A stretch of 64,000 nucleotides of DNA from Morella rubra (lineage: Eukaryota; Streptophyta; Magnoliopsida; Fagales; Myricaceae), in assembly GCA_003952965.2 (NCBI GenBank), contig CM025850.1, positions 17,031,717-17,095,716 of the forward strand, given 5' to 3'. Below, one piece after another: positions 10,374 through 21,400 of the stretch. Each line of letters starts with the position of its first letter. Within the stretch, counting starts at the first letter, position 1. The notes beneath the pieces were generated by a model. It saw nothing but the letters and a program-made list of their open reading frames with translations, had not been told where the DNA came from and did not search any database. Made by a program: the position numbers and the translations under genes.

Positions 10374-13300
10374 GCCAAAAATAATATACAAGTGATCAAT
10401 CAATAATTATCTTATAATTATTCAAAATGTTTGGTTTTGAAGGCATACATCTAACATTGGCTTCTAAAGTACTCGGGCATTTGGGCGGCTCAACATTCTT
10501 GGGCCATAGGCAAGCTATAAAAATTAGCTTTTTAGTTTAAAAAATAGTTTTGAAAAACTTATTTTCAAATGCAATTGCAAGTAAGTAATATTTTATATGT
10601 AGTAAAACAATTTAGAAAACAATCTAATGCTAAGGCTTTTTTTTTTTTTCTCAATCATCAAAAGATTTTGATCTTTCAAGACCAAATAAAAAACTGGATA
10701 GGTTATCATACTTTGAAAATAGTTCAAATCATAGAAGATATTGCTTGATCTATAATATAATAAAAATAATTAATTTTGAAAGATTCTTCTGCTTACATAA
10801 TGAGCTTAGAATTTAATTTTTTGAGAACAAGTTAAATTAATTAACAATAAAGTAAACAATTGTAATGCTAAGTTTTAAGAGAAGAATTTATTGGAAATAA
10901 TGTTATTATTTTGAAAAAATACCTAAAAAGATAGTTAGATTGTTATTAGATGATAGTGCCAGTTTCTAAGATGTTCAGTTTTTTATTTAATTTTTAATTT
11001 TATAAACTAATTTTTAAATATTCTTATTTTGTAAGCTTTTATTAAAGCCTTGTTCGTTTCCTTTGCATTCTGAGAATTTTTTGAATCCTGAGAATACACA
11101 AACCGAACATATTTAAATACCAATACAAATCAACACTTCTGCACGCATACCAATAAACTTCAACATCATCTAAAAATTTTGAAAATACTCTAAATCCTTA
11201 AAATTCAATATAACCAAACATCTCATAAGTTTTATTTCAAAAAATTTAAGTTTTTTTATTCTTAATTTTAATTTTACTATATTATAAAACTTTCATAATT
11301 AAATTTTATTTCTAATTTTAATTTTATTATAATATAAAATCTTCATAATTAAGAGCCCTTAAACCATTGCCTTTCCTGTCTACCTATCTAGCCGCCCTGG
11401 GCCTTTCGTAACAGAGCGGGAGGACGGTTCGAATGATAAGCTGAAGCTGTGCTCGCAGTTTAGCCTTCTTTTTCTTCCATGGCACGTGGAAAACGGACGT
11501 ACTGTGAAACGTGATCACTCATTAGTGGGTTTTTGGCAAAGGCTTAGTGGTGGGCTAGTAGGGGACCCAATTATTCCTCTGGGTGTCTTATCTTGTCTGT
11601 CTTGGTTTGAGGGTAAATGTCCTTGTCATAAGAACTAGCCTTATGGAATCTGTGAAATCAGCCACTATTTACCGTAGAAAGTTCAAATCCGTTTATAGAT
11701 ATTTTTTTATGCTTAATTAATTCATCACTTCCTATGATTTAATTTTCTCTCTCAGTTTTATTTCTTCCTTTGCAGTACATGAGTTGAATGCTAGTGACAA
11801 AAATGTCATTTAGTCCGATCCCAGTACTGCGTTTAACAGAATATGCTTACATAGCTAATAAAAAACACATTACTATCAATTGTTACTCGACATTTAGATT
11901 TACAGATTATGACTACATATCTTATGTGTGGTTCGTGTTTGGAAAGAAAGACCTTCGTAAAATAAAGTAGCTAACCCTAGAGAAAAACTCTTAGGGGAAG
12001 AATAATAACTGAAGGATCAAATGAAAAAAAAAAAAAAGAGGTTAAACCATATAAACTGATGGATTAATTAAAAAAATTTTAAAACAAGAAAAAAGAGACG
12101 GTTGGCCGTGTCACTGTCTCAACCCACTTAAATTCGGGCATATCCTAACAGCATTAGGTCTAGTAGACGATAATGGGACTTACCAAAGTTCCAACCCACT
12201 AATTCAAACTTCCAAAGGTAATATTTGCAACCTACATCCTAACACTAGTACTACATAGATGCTTGGTGCGTGATAATGGAGCATTGAGTGGAGCATATGT
12301 GGGAGAAAATGGCAATCCATCATTGGTCATACTTATTATGATGAGACGTAGTACTTTGGAATAAGAATTGAATAGAGCATATTATTACTTTAGGGACTCT
12401 AATTTGGTTGTTTTCAAAGAATTAAGGGCCAATAAGAAACGACCAATTTTCTTAGAGCCAATAATGATAATTATCCATGCATGTAACGAATCTTATCTCC
12501 ATATAGTTGTTGCAGTTTGCTGTATTTGTATAAGACTAGTAAGTTGGATCTATAAATATATAATCTCTTTAATAGAAAAAAAAAAGTTGAATTATTTCAA
12601 TCTGTGTGAGTTTATAATTTATTCGATTTACAAGCAAAAGAAATAAATAATAACCGGATGGGCCGGTAGGGTTTGATTAAACTGAAAGAAAGTTGTGACT
12701 ACTTCTCCCCAAATTAATATTGTAAGCATTTTTATTTAAATGTTGTTGTTTTTTTTTTAATCCCTTTTAGCAGAAAGTGCATAATCATGCATGAAAACTC
12801 ATTGTTATTACAATGGATCTTTTTCTTCTTCCGTATTTTTCGTGTGCATTGACAATAAAATCGAGAAACCACTGTACATAATAGTATGTCCATTTAGTCG
12901 CTCTCCAGCGAATATTCCAAGCATGTCTCCACCGCTTCCAGCTCTTCATGAAGAATCCCTATGTACATCAATAACTATATTATTTGACCTTTATTGTCTT
13001 AGACACTACTTAATTCACACAGACAAAAAAAAAAAAAACTCCAAAGAGGATATTGTAGTTAGAGAAGAGAAAAGAATTCGAGTTTTGAAGAGAGACAAGT
13101 TCATCGGGGTAGCAACCTTACCAATCATGTCCTTTCTACAGGGTCGTTAACTCCGATAGGGTGCACACACTTTCGATTTCACCTTCACGTGCGCGCGAGG
13201 TTAAGTTTATAACTCTTTTTTTTTTTTTTTGCTAAATAGTTAAGTTTAGAACTCACTTAGCAGTAATGTGACTCGAAATTCACACCCAAAGACTTGATAC

Positions 13301-13661
13301 ACCTTTTTTTCAATTCAATATTGCTCCACCACCCGCCATTATCTAGATCTTTCTTTTACTTAATTCGTATTTAATTGATCTTGTTTATAAATTAATGTGA
13401 TATTGCAATGATATCAACTGGTTGAACCCTTGTTTATAGGGCAAACAGATTGAATGGGGTTTAGCATAACCCCCGCTATTATTTATTAGTTTCAAAGTGG
13501 GTAGGACCACATAATATTGATTAAGAGTACTAATTAAATATTGATAAATAAACAGCAAAAATAAACAATAGAAAACTTTACCCCTCAAGATATGATTAAG
13601 TATGTGAGATATCGGTGCATATATAGCCATGTCTCCTCTTGAGAAAGACATTTTTTGGAGG
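10374..13661. other. Intergenic, AT-rich
   Basis: No gene is supported. Bases 11045-11222 look like a decayed MITE: TTGTTCGTTTCC near the left edge, AACCAAACATCT near the right, and an AT-rich interior similar to the MITE at 16758. The short open stretches at 11788-11970, 12368-12646 and 12791-13150 lack splice context and recognisable motifs. Confidence 0.4.
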
Positions 13662-13669
13662 GTAAAATA

Positions 13670-14839
13670 CAGTGGCGGAATCAAGATTACAATCTAAGAG
13701 TGGCGAACTTTGAAAGTGAAATGACAAAATTTTTTTTTTTTCTTTCGTAATGCAAAAAATTGTCTTAGAGTTACAATGTTGAAAATTAAGGACTAAAAAT
13801 ATTAAAAATATTGGAATACATGTACCGTATTATGTACTGCGACTGAGAGGTGACAAAATAAAAGTGAAGACAATCAATCAATTGGCAATGATGTTTTAAT
13901 ATTTGCAATGCATATTCTATTTTTAATGAAGAATTTAGAGAGCTTCCTAGGACACTTACGGGGCGTTTGTTTGCCCAATTTTTTGGGAGTCAAAATTTTC
14001 ACCACACCAAACACATTTCACAAACCCCAATAAATTTCAACATTCAAAAGATTCCAAAATTTTGGGAATATTCTCCAAAAATTTCGGTAAACAAACGCCC
14101 CCTTAATGTAGATCTTCTTGATAGAGACATACGATCAGATTAATTTTGAGCCTTTCACACAGCACATATATAACTTGAAAGTGCACAGAAGTTTTGACTT
14201 CAAGCTGAAAAATATGCAAACTTAAATTTAACTTGAATTTTTGGACATATTGTTCCTGCAGCTAAAATTGGAATTTTAAGGCAAAACTCACACCCACGCA
14301 CAATTTAGCCTACAATTAATATTGATTAATTAAAATTTTCTTGTCTAACTTTGATTCAACCTTTCCTTCTGATCTTGACTTCCTTACTAAAAGCCTGGGT
14401 GTGCCCATAAAGGTACTAGTAAATTGAAAAACAAAAAAAAAAAAAAAAAGTAAAAACAAGACTGTCAGTCTGATCGTTGATGGATGTCGACTAAAATCTT
14501 AATATATGATCGCATTAATTAATATCATACTGATATGAATGCAAGATTAGGATTGCTGATTAAAGAATTAACAATGTATTTTGCTTCAAGATTCAATATT
14601 AATAGATTATATATAGAAGGTAAAAATAGCTTTGTTCCTCATTATTTTCAGCTTTTTTTTTTCCTATGTATTTTTTCTACCCGCCCACTAGCTTTGTTCC
14701 TTATATAACTTGGGCCTAATAGGTGTTGGACCTAGGCCAACTTATGAAAAAAAAAACACAAAAACACATGTAAATATTTTTTTTGGGCTGAGTAATGGGT
14801 GGCGGATGCCTGGGTTTGATACCCCTGCGTCTGCCACTG
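13670..14839. mobile_element. Non-autonomous hAT element, 1.17 kb
   Basis: Termini CAGTGGCGGA (13670) and TCTGCCACTG (to 14839) form short imperfect inverted repeats of the plant hAT type. They are flanked by an 8-bp duplication GTAAAATA (13662-13669) / GTAAAATG (14840-14847), with 7 of 8 bases identical. No transposase ORF lies inside, so the element is non-autonomous. A PIF/Harbinger MITE is nested at 13959-14102. Confidence 0.8.
13959..14102. mobile_element. PIF/Harbinger (Tourist-like) MITE, 144 bp
   Basis: The ends GGGGCGTTTGTTT and AAACAAACGCCCC are perfect inverted repeats over 13 bp. The element is flanked by TTA on both sides (13956-13958 and 14103-14105), the PIF/Harbinger target duplication. 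It lies inside the hAT element, so it inserted later. Confidence 0.85.
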
Positions 14840-14847
14840 GTAAAATG

Positions 14848-16757
14848 TTGCCCTAAAAATCCACTGCTATAAGAAGGATTGATCTTTAAAATATTATAAC
14901 AGAAAAGGTAAACTTTATTGTACAAAGACTGCATGACAAATATGACTGTTCGAATTTTGAGGGTTAATTATATGAAAAAAAATATAAACTACATATGCTT
15001 TATATCGTATTAGAATGGAGATCAGTACTTTAACATTTTTTTATTTTAAATCTTGTGATTCCTCTTTTTGTAGATTTAAGACTCCACTTGTTTTACCGTT
15101 TATTTGGAGACGAAAAATTCTTACGAGACATATTTTAATTCGAAGTAGTAATCATATGCCATGGATATGATAGAATGAATCTTATCCATTTAAATTTAAA
15201 ACATAAAAATTGAGGGAGCCATTAGATCATAAAGCAAAGAAACTGTAAAAATAAATAAAAAAATAAAAACAAATATACGTGGACCTGCACACAGGGGGCC
15301 GATCTGCCATCCACGATGCACAGGGGGCAAATCGGCCCCCACCGTACTCGGGGGCTGACCTCTCTGCCCAGCAACCTCTCTCCACCCCCACGACGCACAG
15401 GGACAGATCGGTCAAACATCGCTAGGTGCTACCTCCCTTTTTTAAATAAAAATTATTTTCTTATTTTACATTTTCAATTATGAAAATATGGTATGAATTT
15501 GACTTGTAATTAAAGGGACTAGATTGATTCTTCATATATATAAATACTATGCATGCATATGATGTGGTGATACATATGAATTTTCTATCTTTAAATAGAC
15601 GAGAGACCACATGTCTCAAAATTAAAAAATTTTAAAATACGGATTTTAATTCAAAAAGTGCATAAAAGCGCTTGCACACACACATATATATAATTTGTAA
15701 TTTTTTCCTTAATGATATTAACCTAAAAAAATAAATAAATAGCTTTTGAGGGTTTTCAACTACCATGGCTGTAAGTCCGTTTATGTATGATGTATGATTC
15801 ATCAAAAGTCATAAGTTTTGTTTAACGACCATAACTCCTAACCGCGCGTGCCCTCCCTCCCCCCATTTCTCATGCTGTATAAAAGGGATGATTATGCTTG
15901 CTTCTTTCCGTGATTGACCTGCAGGTAAGTCACCTAATCAAGAAAAGGCGCCGGTGTTGACAATTGATGCATCACGATTCTTTGATGGTAATCGAGTTAT
16001 TATTCTTTATTAGGTTTCTCAAAGAACTTGACAATAATTGTAGAGACATATGTATGCATTTGATACTCGAACCGGATAGAGTATGACATTGCATGTATTG
16101 AATGTTGTAGAGGTTGTATTGTTCTCTAATTAATACAGTGCAACATCGGATGTTGTATACTTTATACGTTGTCATTTTCTCCTTGGATCGCCGGAGAATG
16201 AGATTCATGTTTCTCAATCTTTACTGAGGGGAAGTAGTTGGCCTTGCATGCATCATTCCCGATCAATGACCACTCGAACTTAGCGTACGTCGGCGATACC
16301 CGTGGGTGGAAGAAAGAATCTTTCATGGGGATTGAAAAACATGGTTAAATCCCTAGATAAATAGGCAATGGACAAATAATTGAGCAAACAAAATTGAAGA
16401 AGTCATGCGGGTCTGATAAGGCCATTTCATTTGTAAAAGACTTTTGACAAAATCGCATGAACAAGGTGACCATACGAACAAGGTGTTCATATTGGAGGAC
16501 GGATGTGATCGAATCCACCTTCCGAGAAAGAGACTTCTGAAGCGATTATTGTACCTCTCATACAGACAACATTTACCATATCAGTTGGCAAAACAATCAG
16601 GTTTGAAAAAGAAAGAAAATAATTTTATTAATTAATTAAAAATTTATATTTAAAAGTTAGAAGTTATTAAAAAGAAATGGCTATCCAAACATCACCGTAA
16701 TTCTTGAAATAAAAAGCTTCAAAATGGGTCAAATTCCTAACAAATCTATCATACTTG
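14848..16757. other. Intergenic with a GC-rich island and a promoter-like stretch
   Basis: No gene is supported. Bases 15283-15415 are unusually GC-rich and contain three related words (CACAGGGGGCCGATC, CACAGGGGGCAAATCGG, CACAGGGACAGATCGG). A promoter-like TATAAAAGG followed by a consensus splice donor occurs at 15878-15930 (listed separately). Confidence 0.4.
15878..15930 (+). promoter_or_regulatory. Possible promoter: TATA box plus 5' exon and consensus donor
   Basis: TATAAAAGG (15878-15886) is followed about 30 bp later by a short stretch ending in CAG|GTAAGT (donor at 15925), the ideal plant 5' splice site. This combination suggests a short non-coding first exon. No downstream coding exon was identified, so it could be an alternative distal start for the ArfGAP gene, a non-coding transcript or chance. 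Confidence 0.25.
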
Positions 16758-16931
16758 AGGATGTTCGGTTTAGTAATTTTTTAAGATTTTTTGTGTTTTG
16801 AGAATTTTAGGTGATGTTAACTTTATTATATGCGTGCTGTAGTTATTTTTAGGTGATGTTAAAAAATATTTCGGTTTGTGTATTTTCAGGATTTAAAAAA
16901 TCCTGAGAATACAAACAAACCGAACAGCTCC
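16758..16931. mobile_element. PIF/Harbinger-like MITE, 174 bp
   Basis: The left end AGGATGTTCGGTTT and the right end AAACCGAACAGCTCC are imperfect inverted repeats, flanked by TTG on both sides (16755-16757 and 16932-16934), a variant of the usual TTA. The interior is AT-rich and non-coding. Confidence 0.55.
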
Positions 16932-17161
16932 TTGTTGAAATAAAAGCCTCAAAATAGTTCATATTGTAAAAAGTCTTAACATAAAATATGCGACCAAGCT
17001 GGCAGGCAGGGGCGGTGGGACAGAACGTGAAACTGGTCGTTATATGATGAGGAGGCATGAGGTGGCGAGGATTTAATCTCCCAACTGCTAACTGTATAAA
17101 ATGAGTCTAGAAGCCAACGAGGTTTTTAAGATGATGTCCTGTTCCATTGATATACTCTGTA

Positions 17162-17170
17162 TATATAAAT
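17162..17170 (+). promoter_or_regulatory. TATA box of the ArfGAP gene
   Basis: TATATAAAT lies about 120 bp upstream of a CT-rich 5' leader (17290-17340, TCTCTCTCTCTCC-like). The leader would end at the donor at 17385 (GCTG|GTAAATC). This fits a first non-coding exon of about 190 bp followed by an intron in the 5' UTR. The next UTR segment precedes the start codon at 18451. Confidence 0.45.
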
Positions 17171-18450
17171 TCCCACGTTCGTTCAGACTCTTCGGTTGTG
17201 TTCGTAAATAATTAAATAGAGCTATAAACCAACTAAGACACAGTTTTCATCGCCCTTAATCAGGAGGGTCTCAAACAGAAAATAATAACGCACCCACGCG
17301 TCTTTCTCTCTTCTCTCTCTCTCTCCTCTTTCTATCAGGAGCTCCTTGGATTCGGAGTTAGGCATCCCATATCCTGAATTTGCTGGTAAATCTCTCTCTA
17401 TTACTCCATGTTTCATTTCAGCTGCAGTCTCAGAGATGACTTTCCTGGTGTTTGGTAATGATGAAATCATTCTTTCAACGGTTTGGAAACGTCCTCGTTA
17501 TGAACGTTTTTTTTTTTTTTTTGAGGTTTCAAAATAGTCTCAAATCGAAAATTTTCGTCTTTTTGAACATTTATGAAGGGACCCTTTATCCTTTATCCGT
17601 GATCATTGTATAATATATTTTTTTCCCGTATTGACTTACGTTTTTGATCTGTTATTATAGCTGTTAATTTTAATGTGTTCTTCCCTGTTGCGTTTGGCTG
17701 CTGAGAAAATGTGGGTTGGTTTGCTGTTACAATATCGCATCTTTCTGTATTTCCGTCATTTGTGACCATGCAGAACCAAAACTTTTTTTTTTTTTCAAAC
17801 TGGGGTGCGAATGAAGTCGTCAAAAGGCCATGTTTGGTTACTTTTTTTGGCTAGTTTCGGTTTTGGGAAGCTAAAGCTATTGGAACTGAGAGTCTTTCTC
17901 TATTTTCTCATGTTTGAGACAGCAGGATTTTTTGAATAGTGGCTCAATGAAATGTAGATATGCATGTTCCCATACTTGGAATGCCTCCAAATGAGCCCCA
18001 TTTTTTTTTTTCCATTCTCACTCTTTGTGAAATTGCTTTAGCTTATGTTCCCCACATCTATGGTTCAGCCCTTCAACCGGATCCAATATCCTAGCTTTCC
18101 CTGGCGTTTTCCACCAGAGCTTTATTCTTCTTTATTGCTAGCTTTCGGCTGGCTTACCATGTTCTGAACTTTTGGTCTCATAGATCAGTTTGATATCTAT
18201 AATCTGCGAATAAGTTTAGTTAGTGATTTCTATAATTCTAATCCGGTAGTTCTGTTTGGTCTAAACTAATTTATTGATTGAATGTTGTAAAAGTTCTAAT
18301 TTTTAGGATTTGCAGAAGTTGAGAATTGTTGGGTTGTTAGCATCACTTTTGCTGAGATGGTTCTTTTGCTTTATGTTTTTCAGTCACTTTGTCCAGAATT
18401 ATTTGGAAGAACTAGGTTTTGTTCGAGGATTGTGGGTAACAAGCAGAGGA

Positions 18451-21400
18451 ATGAGTAACCGTCCACTGGACATCAGGAGGCCTGCTTCAGGTATTCTTGC
18501 TATACTTTTAAGTGTTTTAGTATGATGAGTGGCCTCTGAGTAATTGAATAGCCTTATTGATACCAAGAATTTGTTCAGCTTTAAATCTGATGTCAATTCC
18601 ACTGATTTGTAGCGAATTCATTAGTGTGTTTTTTTTTGTTTTTTTGTTTTGTGTTTTTTTTCACTTTTTCCATCAGACAGTACCATCCACTGGAGTTCAA
18701 ACTTCTATTTATTTTGACTATTGAAAATAAAATATGGTTTGTATGGGTACTTTTCACATTTGATTTTCAATGGTATTGGGAGTTTCAAATTGTGTTATTT
18801 TCGAATTTGGATATATTTTTCATTATGCTATTATAGAGTGATTATTTAATTGCAGTCTGCTATGAATTGAAATAGCCTCCGTCCACAAAGATTTCAGTTA
18901 CAATCCCATCGCAATGAAAAAAGTGAAAGAGCAAGAGTGTGAACCACCCGGAAAAAGTGTTAATAGCACTAAAATCTTCAGCAGGGGCCTTTGAGTGTAG
19001 CATTTAGGTTCATTCTTTGTTCTTCGCCAACCAGAGGCCTTTTTGCGCATTGGATGGGGTTTATAGGCTAGTTGACAATTCTAGCCTGCATGTAAAATAT
19101 GCTCAATCTTTAGCATCTGATGGGATAGTCAAGGAGAAATGAGGGTGTTGTAGCCTTGTAGGGAGAGGAGTGACTGATGTCTTTACTTACAGTCTTTTGT
19201 TACTTTTCTTTTCTCCAGCTCTTATAAGGTTTTATGTTTCCTTTATTCTGGCGCTTAATCTGTGGCTAATTAACAGGCCTGAATAAGTCTCAAGGCGAGG
19301 TGCTCCATTCTGTACACGATGCTTAGATATTCACACTCATGTTTTGTTTGATGACACATTTTTCCAACCAAGTTTTTCAAGGCTTTGTATGAGACTGTCC
19401 TCCTTTTTGTGTATATGGTACAATATAGAAATGCTATCTCCTTGCTCAACTTGTAGTTAACAATTTGCGTTTGTTGTTCAGGTAAAAAACGACTGAAAGA
19501 TTTATTGCTTCAAAATGATAATCGCTTTTGTGCTGATTGTGGTGCCCCAGATCCTAAATGGGCGTAAGTATCACCACCTCCACATCTTTTGTTTGTTCCC
19601 CATATATGGTGGGTGCATGTATATATATTGTGACGATTGATGTGTAATGCTTAAAAATAAGATTCAAAAGGTGAGCATTTTGTGTGGGAGCTGTTAAAAC
19701 TGTCATCTTGTGGATGGATGAAGCTGTGCACATGGAATGCTTAGAAAAAAAAAAAAAAAAAAAGCTGTGCACATGGAAAAAAATTATGAAACTCATCTTG
19801 ATTGCTGTTACTATATTCCTTTAAAATGTTGAGGAATTTATTGATAAATGCATTTTCAGGTCTGCAAATATTGGAGTTTTTATATGTTTGAAATGTTGTG
19901 GCGTACACAGGAGCCTTGGCACCCATATATCTAAGGTAACTGGCTCGCAGAGTGCTCTTATTTCATTGTTGCCATGATAATCATTTTAAAAAAAAAGGCA
20001 GCTAGTTTTTGATAGCCACATGTGATAATACGTACTAGACATTTTTTAGTAGATATTTGTACAAGTCAAACTTGTTTCTGTTGCATTGATCCACTAAGAA
20101 CTAAATAGGTGAAAAGAATACCTAATGTTTCATAAGAAATATCCCTTTTGGCAGCCAATCACTAAACTATGGGTTCCTTGACTTCAAAGAAGGTTTTTGG
20201 TTCAAAAATAGATGTTTGTTGCAGACTTTTGGGTTATCATTGTTTGTTTTTCTAAATTCAGTTGTGATTGACTTAATGATAATTTAGTAATTGATGTTAT
20301 TGTTAGACATGGCTTTGGTGTTGGTGTGTGACTAATTTTCATTAGTATTCAACTCCTTTGTTTTTTGTGCTTCTTTTTTTTTTTTTTCCTGATTGCCTTT
20401 GGTTTATTTACTTGTGAAAAAGGGAGCTGGATTTTGAGTTCTAGCCCTACGAAGAAATACAAGAATAAAGATAATGTATCTGTGTATGTGTTCGAAGAAT
20501 ATCAGATTTTATAAAGAGAATTTGAGGGTTTTGGTTTAGGAAAGGAGCCGTAATGTGATTGCTCATTTTCTTTTCCCCTCTCTTTTCCCCTTGTCCTCAT
20601 AGTTGCCATCATGTAACTGCTTACACTGCTCTGAGCAACCTCTAATTTCTCCCATTTCTTCTCCTTTTTCAGCCTCAAAGCATGTACTTTAAACGCTAAG
20701 AGCCCACAAGTGTTCCACAACCTTTAGCATATCAAACCAGCCTAAAAAATCCCAAACACGGTCACTCTTGAGGATTTTCCTGCAGCGCCCTATGCTTTTA
20801 AGCAACAGTCCCTCTTACCTATACTTAATCCTTTTAAACACTTTTTCTGTAGACCCTAATGCCTTTCTCTCAGACTCTCACCATAGTAATCCCTAACATC
20901 ATCAGGTATCCGATCTTAAAGCCCACCACCAAGCCTACATACAAGTTTCACCGCAATGTGACCAGTTGATCTCTAATTCTACTGTCTAGTTGCTTTGGGG
21001 TCTGATTTTTAGCCTCTACAAAATCTGTGTATAGATATCCATATATATTTTTGTAATTTCGTGCGTCATATAATATTTGTGACCTCATGCTAATTCCATT
21101 CGTTAACTGGGTCAACCTGCATCCCACAACTTGAAAACCTTTTCCGATGATGAATGGTCCACGGTGTTTTTTTCTTTTCTTTTCAAATTTAACCTGAGTG
21201 TGAGCTGTTTCAACATGTATTGAGAGCGAGAGCGAGAGAGAGAGAGAGAGAGAGAGCAAAAACATAGTGTCTCCCACCAACCCCATTTTAGTTGTTCTTG
21301 TGCTTGCTTTATATTTCCTTACAGTATGTTGGTTTAGAGGGAGAACCCACCTTTTTTTACCCTTCATTTATAACAACTACTGTTTCAAAAATCATTTATC

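Noticed and set aside
9266..10406. Long open frames across the N block on both strands
   Set aside because: They consist almost wholly of undetermined bases; only short flanks are real sequence and have no coding character.
12368..13150. Two plus-strand open frames of 92 and 119 codons
   Set aside because: AT-rich composition, no splice or promoter context and no recognisable motifs; treated as chance.
14770..14839. tRNA/SINE-like B box (GGTTTGATACC) near 14813
   Set aside because: The segment is explained as the terminus of the hAT element, with matching inverted repeat and 8-bp duplication; no A box or tRNA fold is visible.
16081..16160. Possible microRNA hairpin around CAACATCGGATGTTG
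   Set aside because: Only a 6-bp perfect stem is present and the arms pair poorly beyond it; no known plant miRNA sequence was recognised.
20948..21367. 139-codon minus-strand open frame
   Set aside because: It lies in ArfGAP intron 3, and its most striking part is a serine-leucine run encoded by a GA microsatellite.
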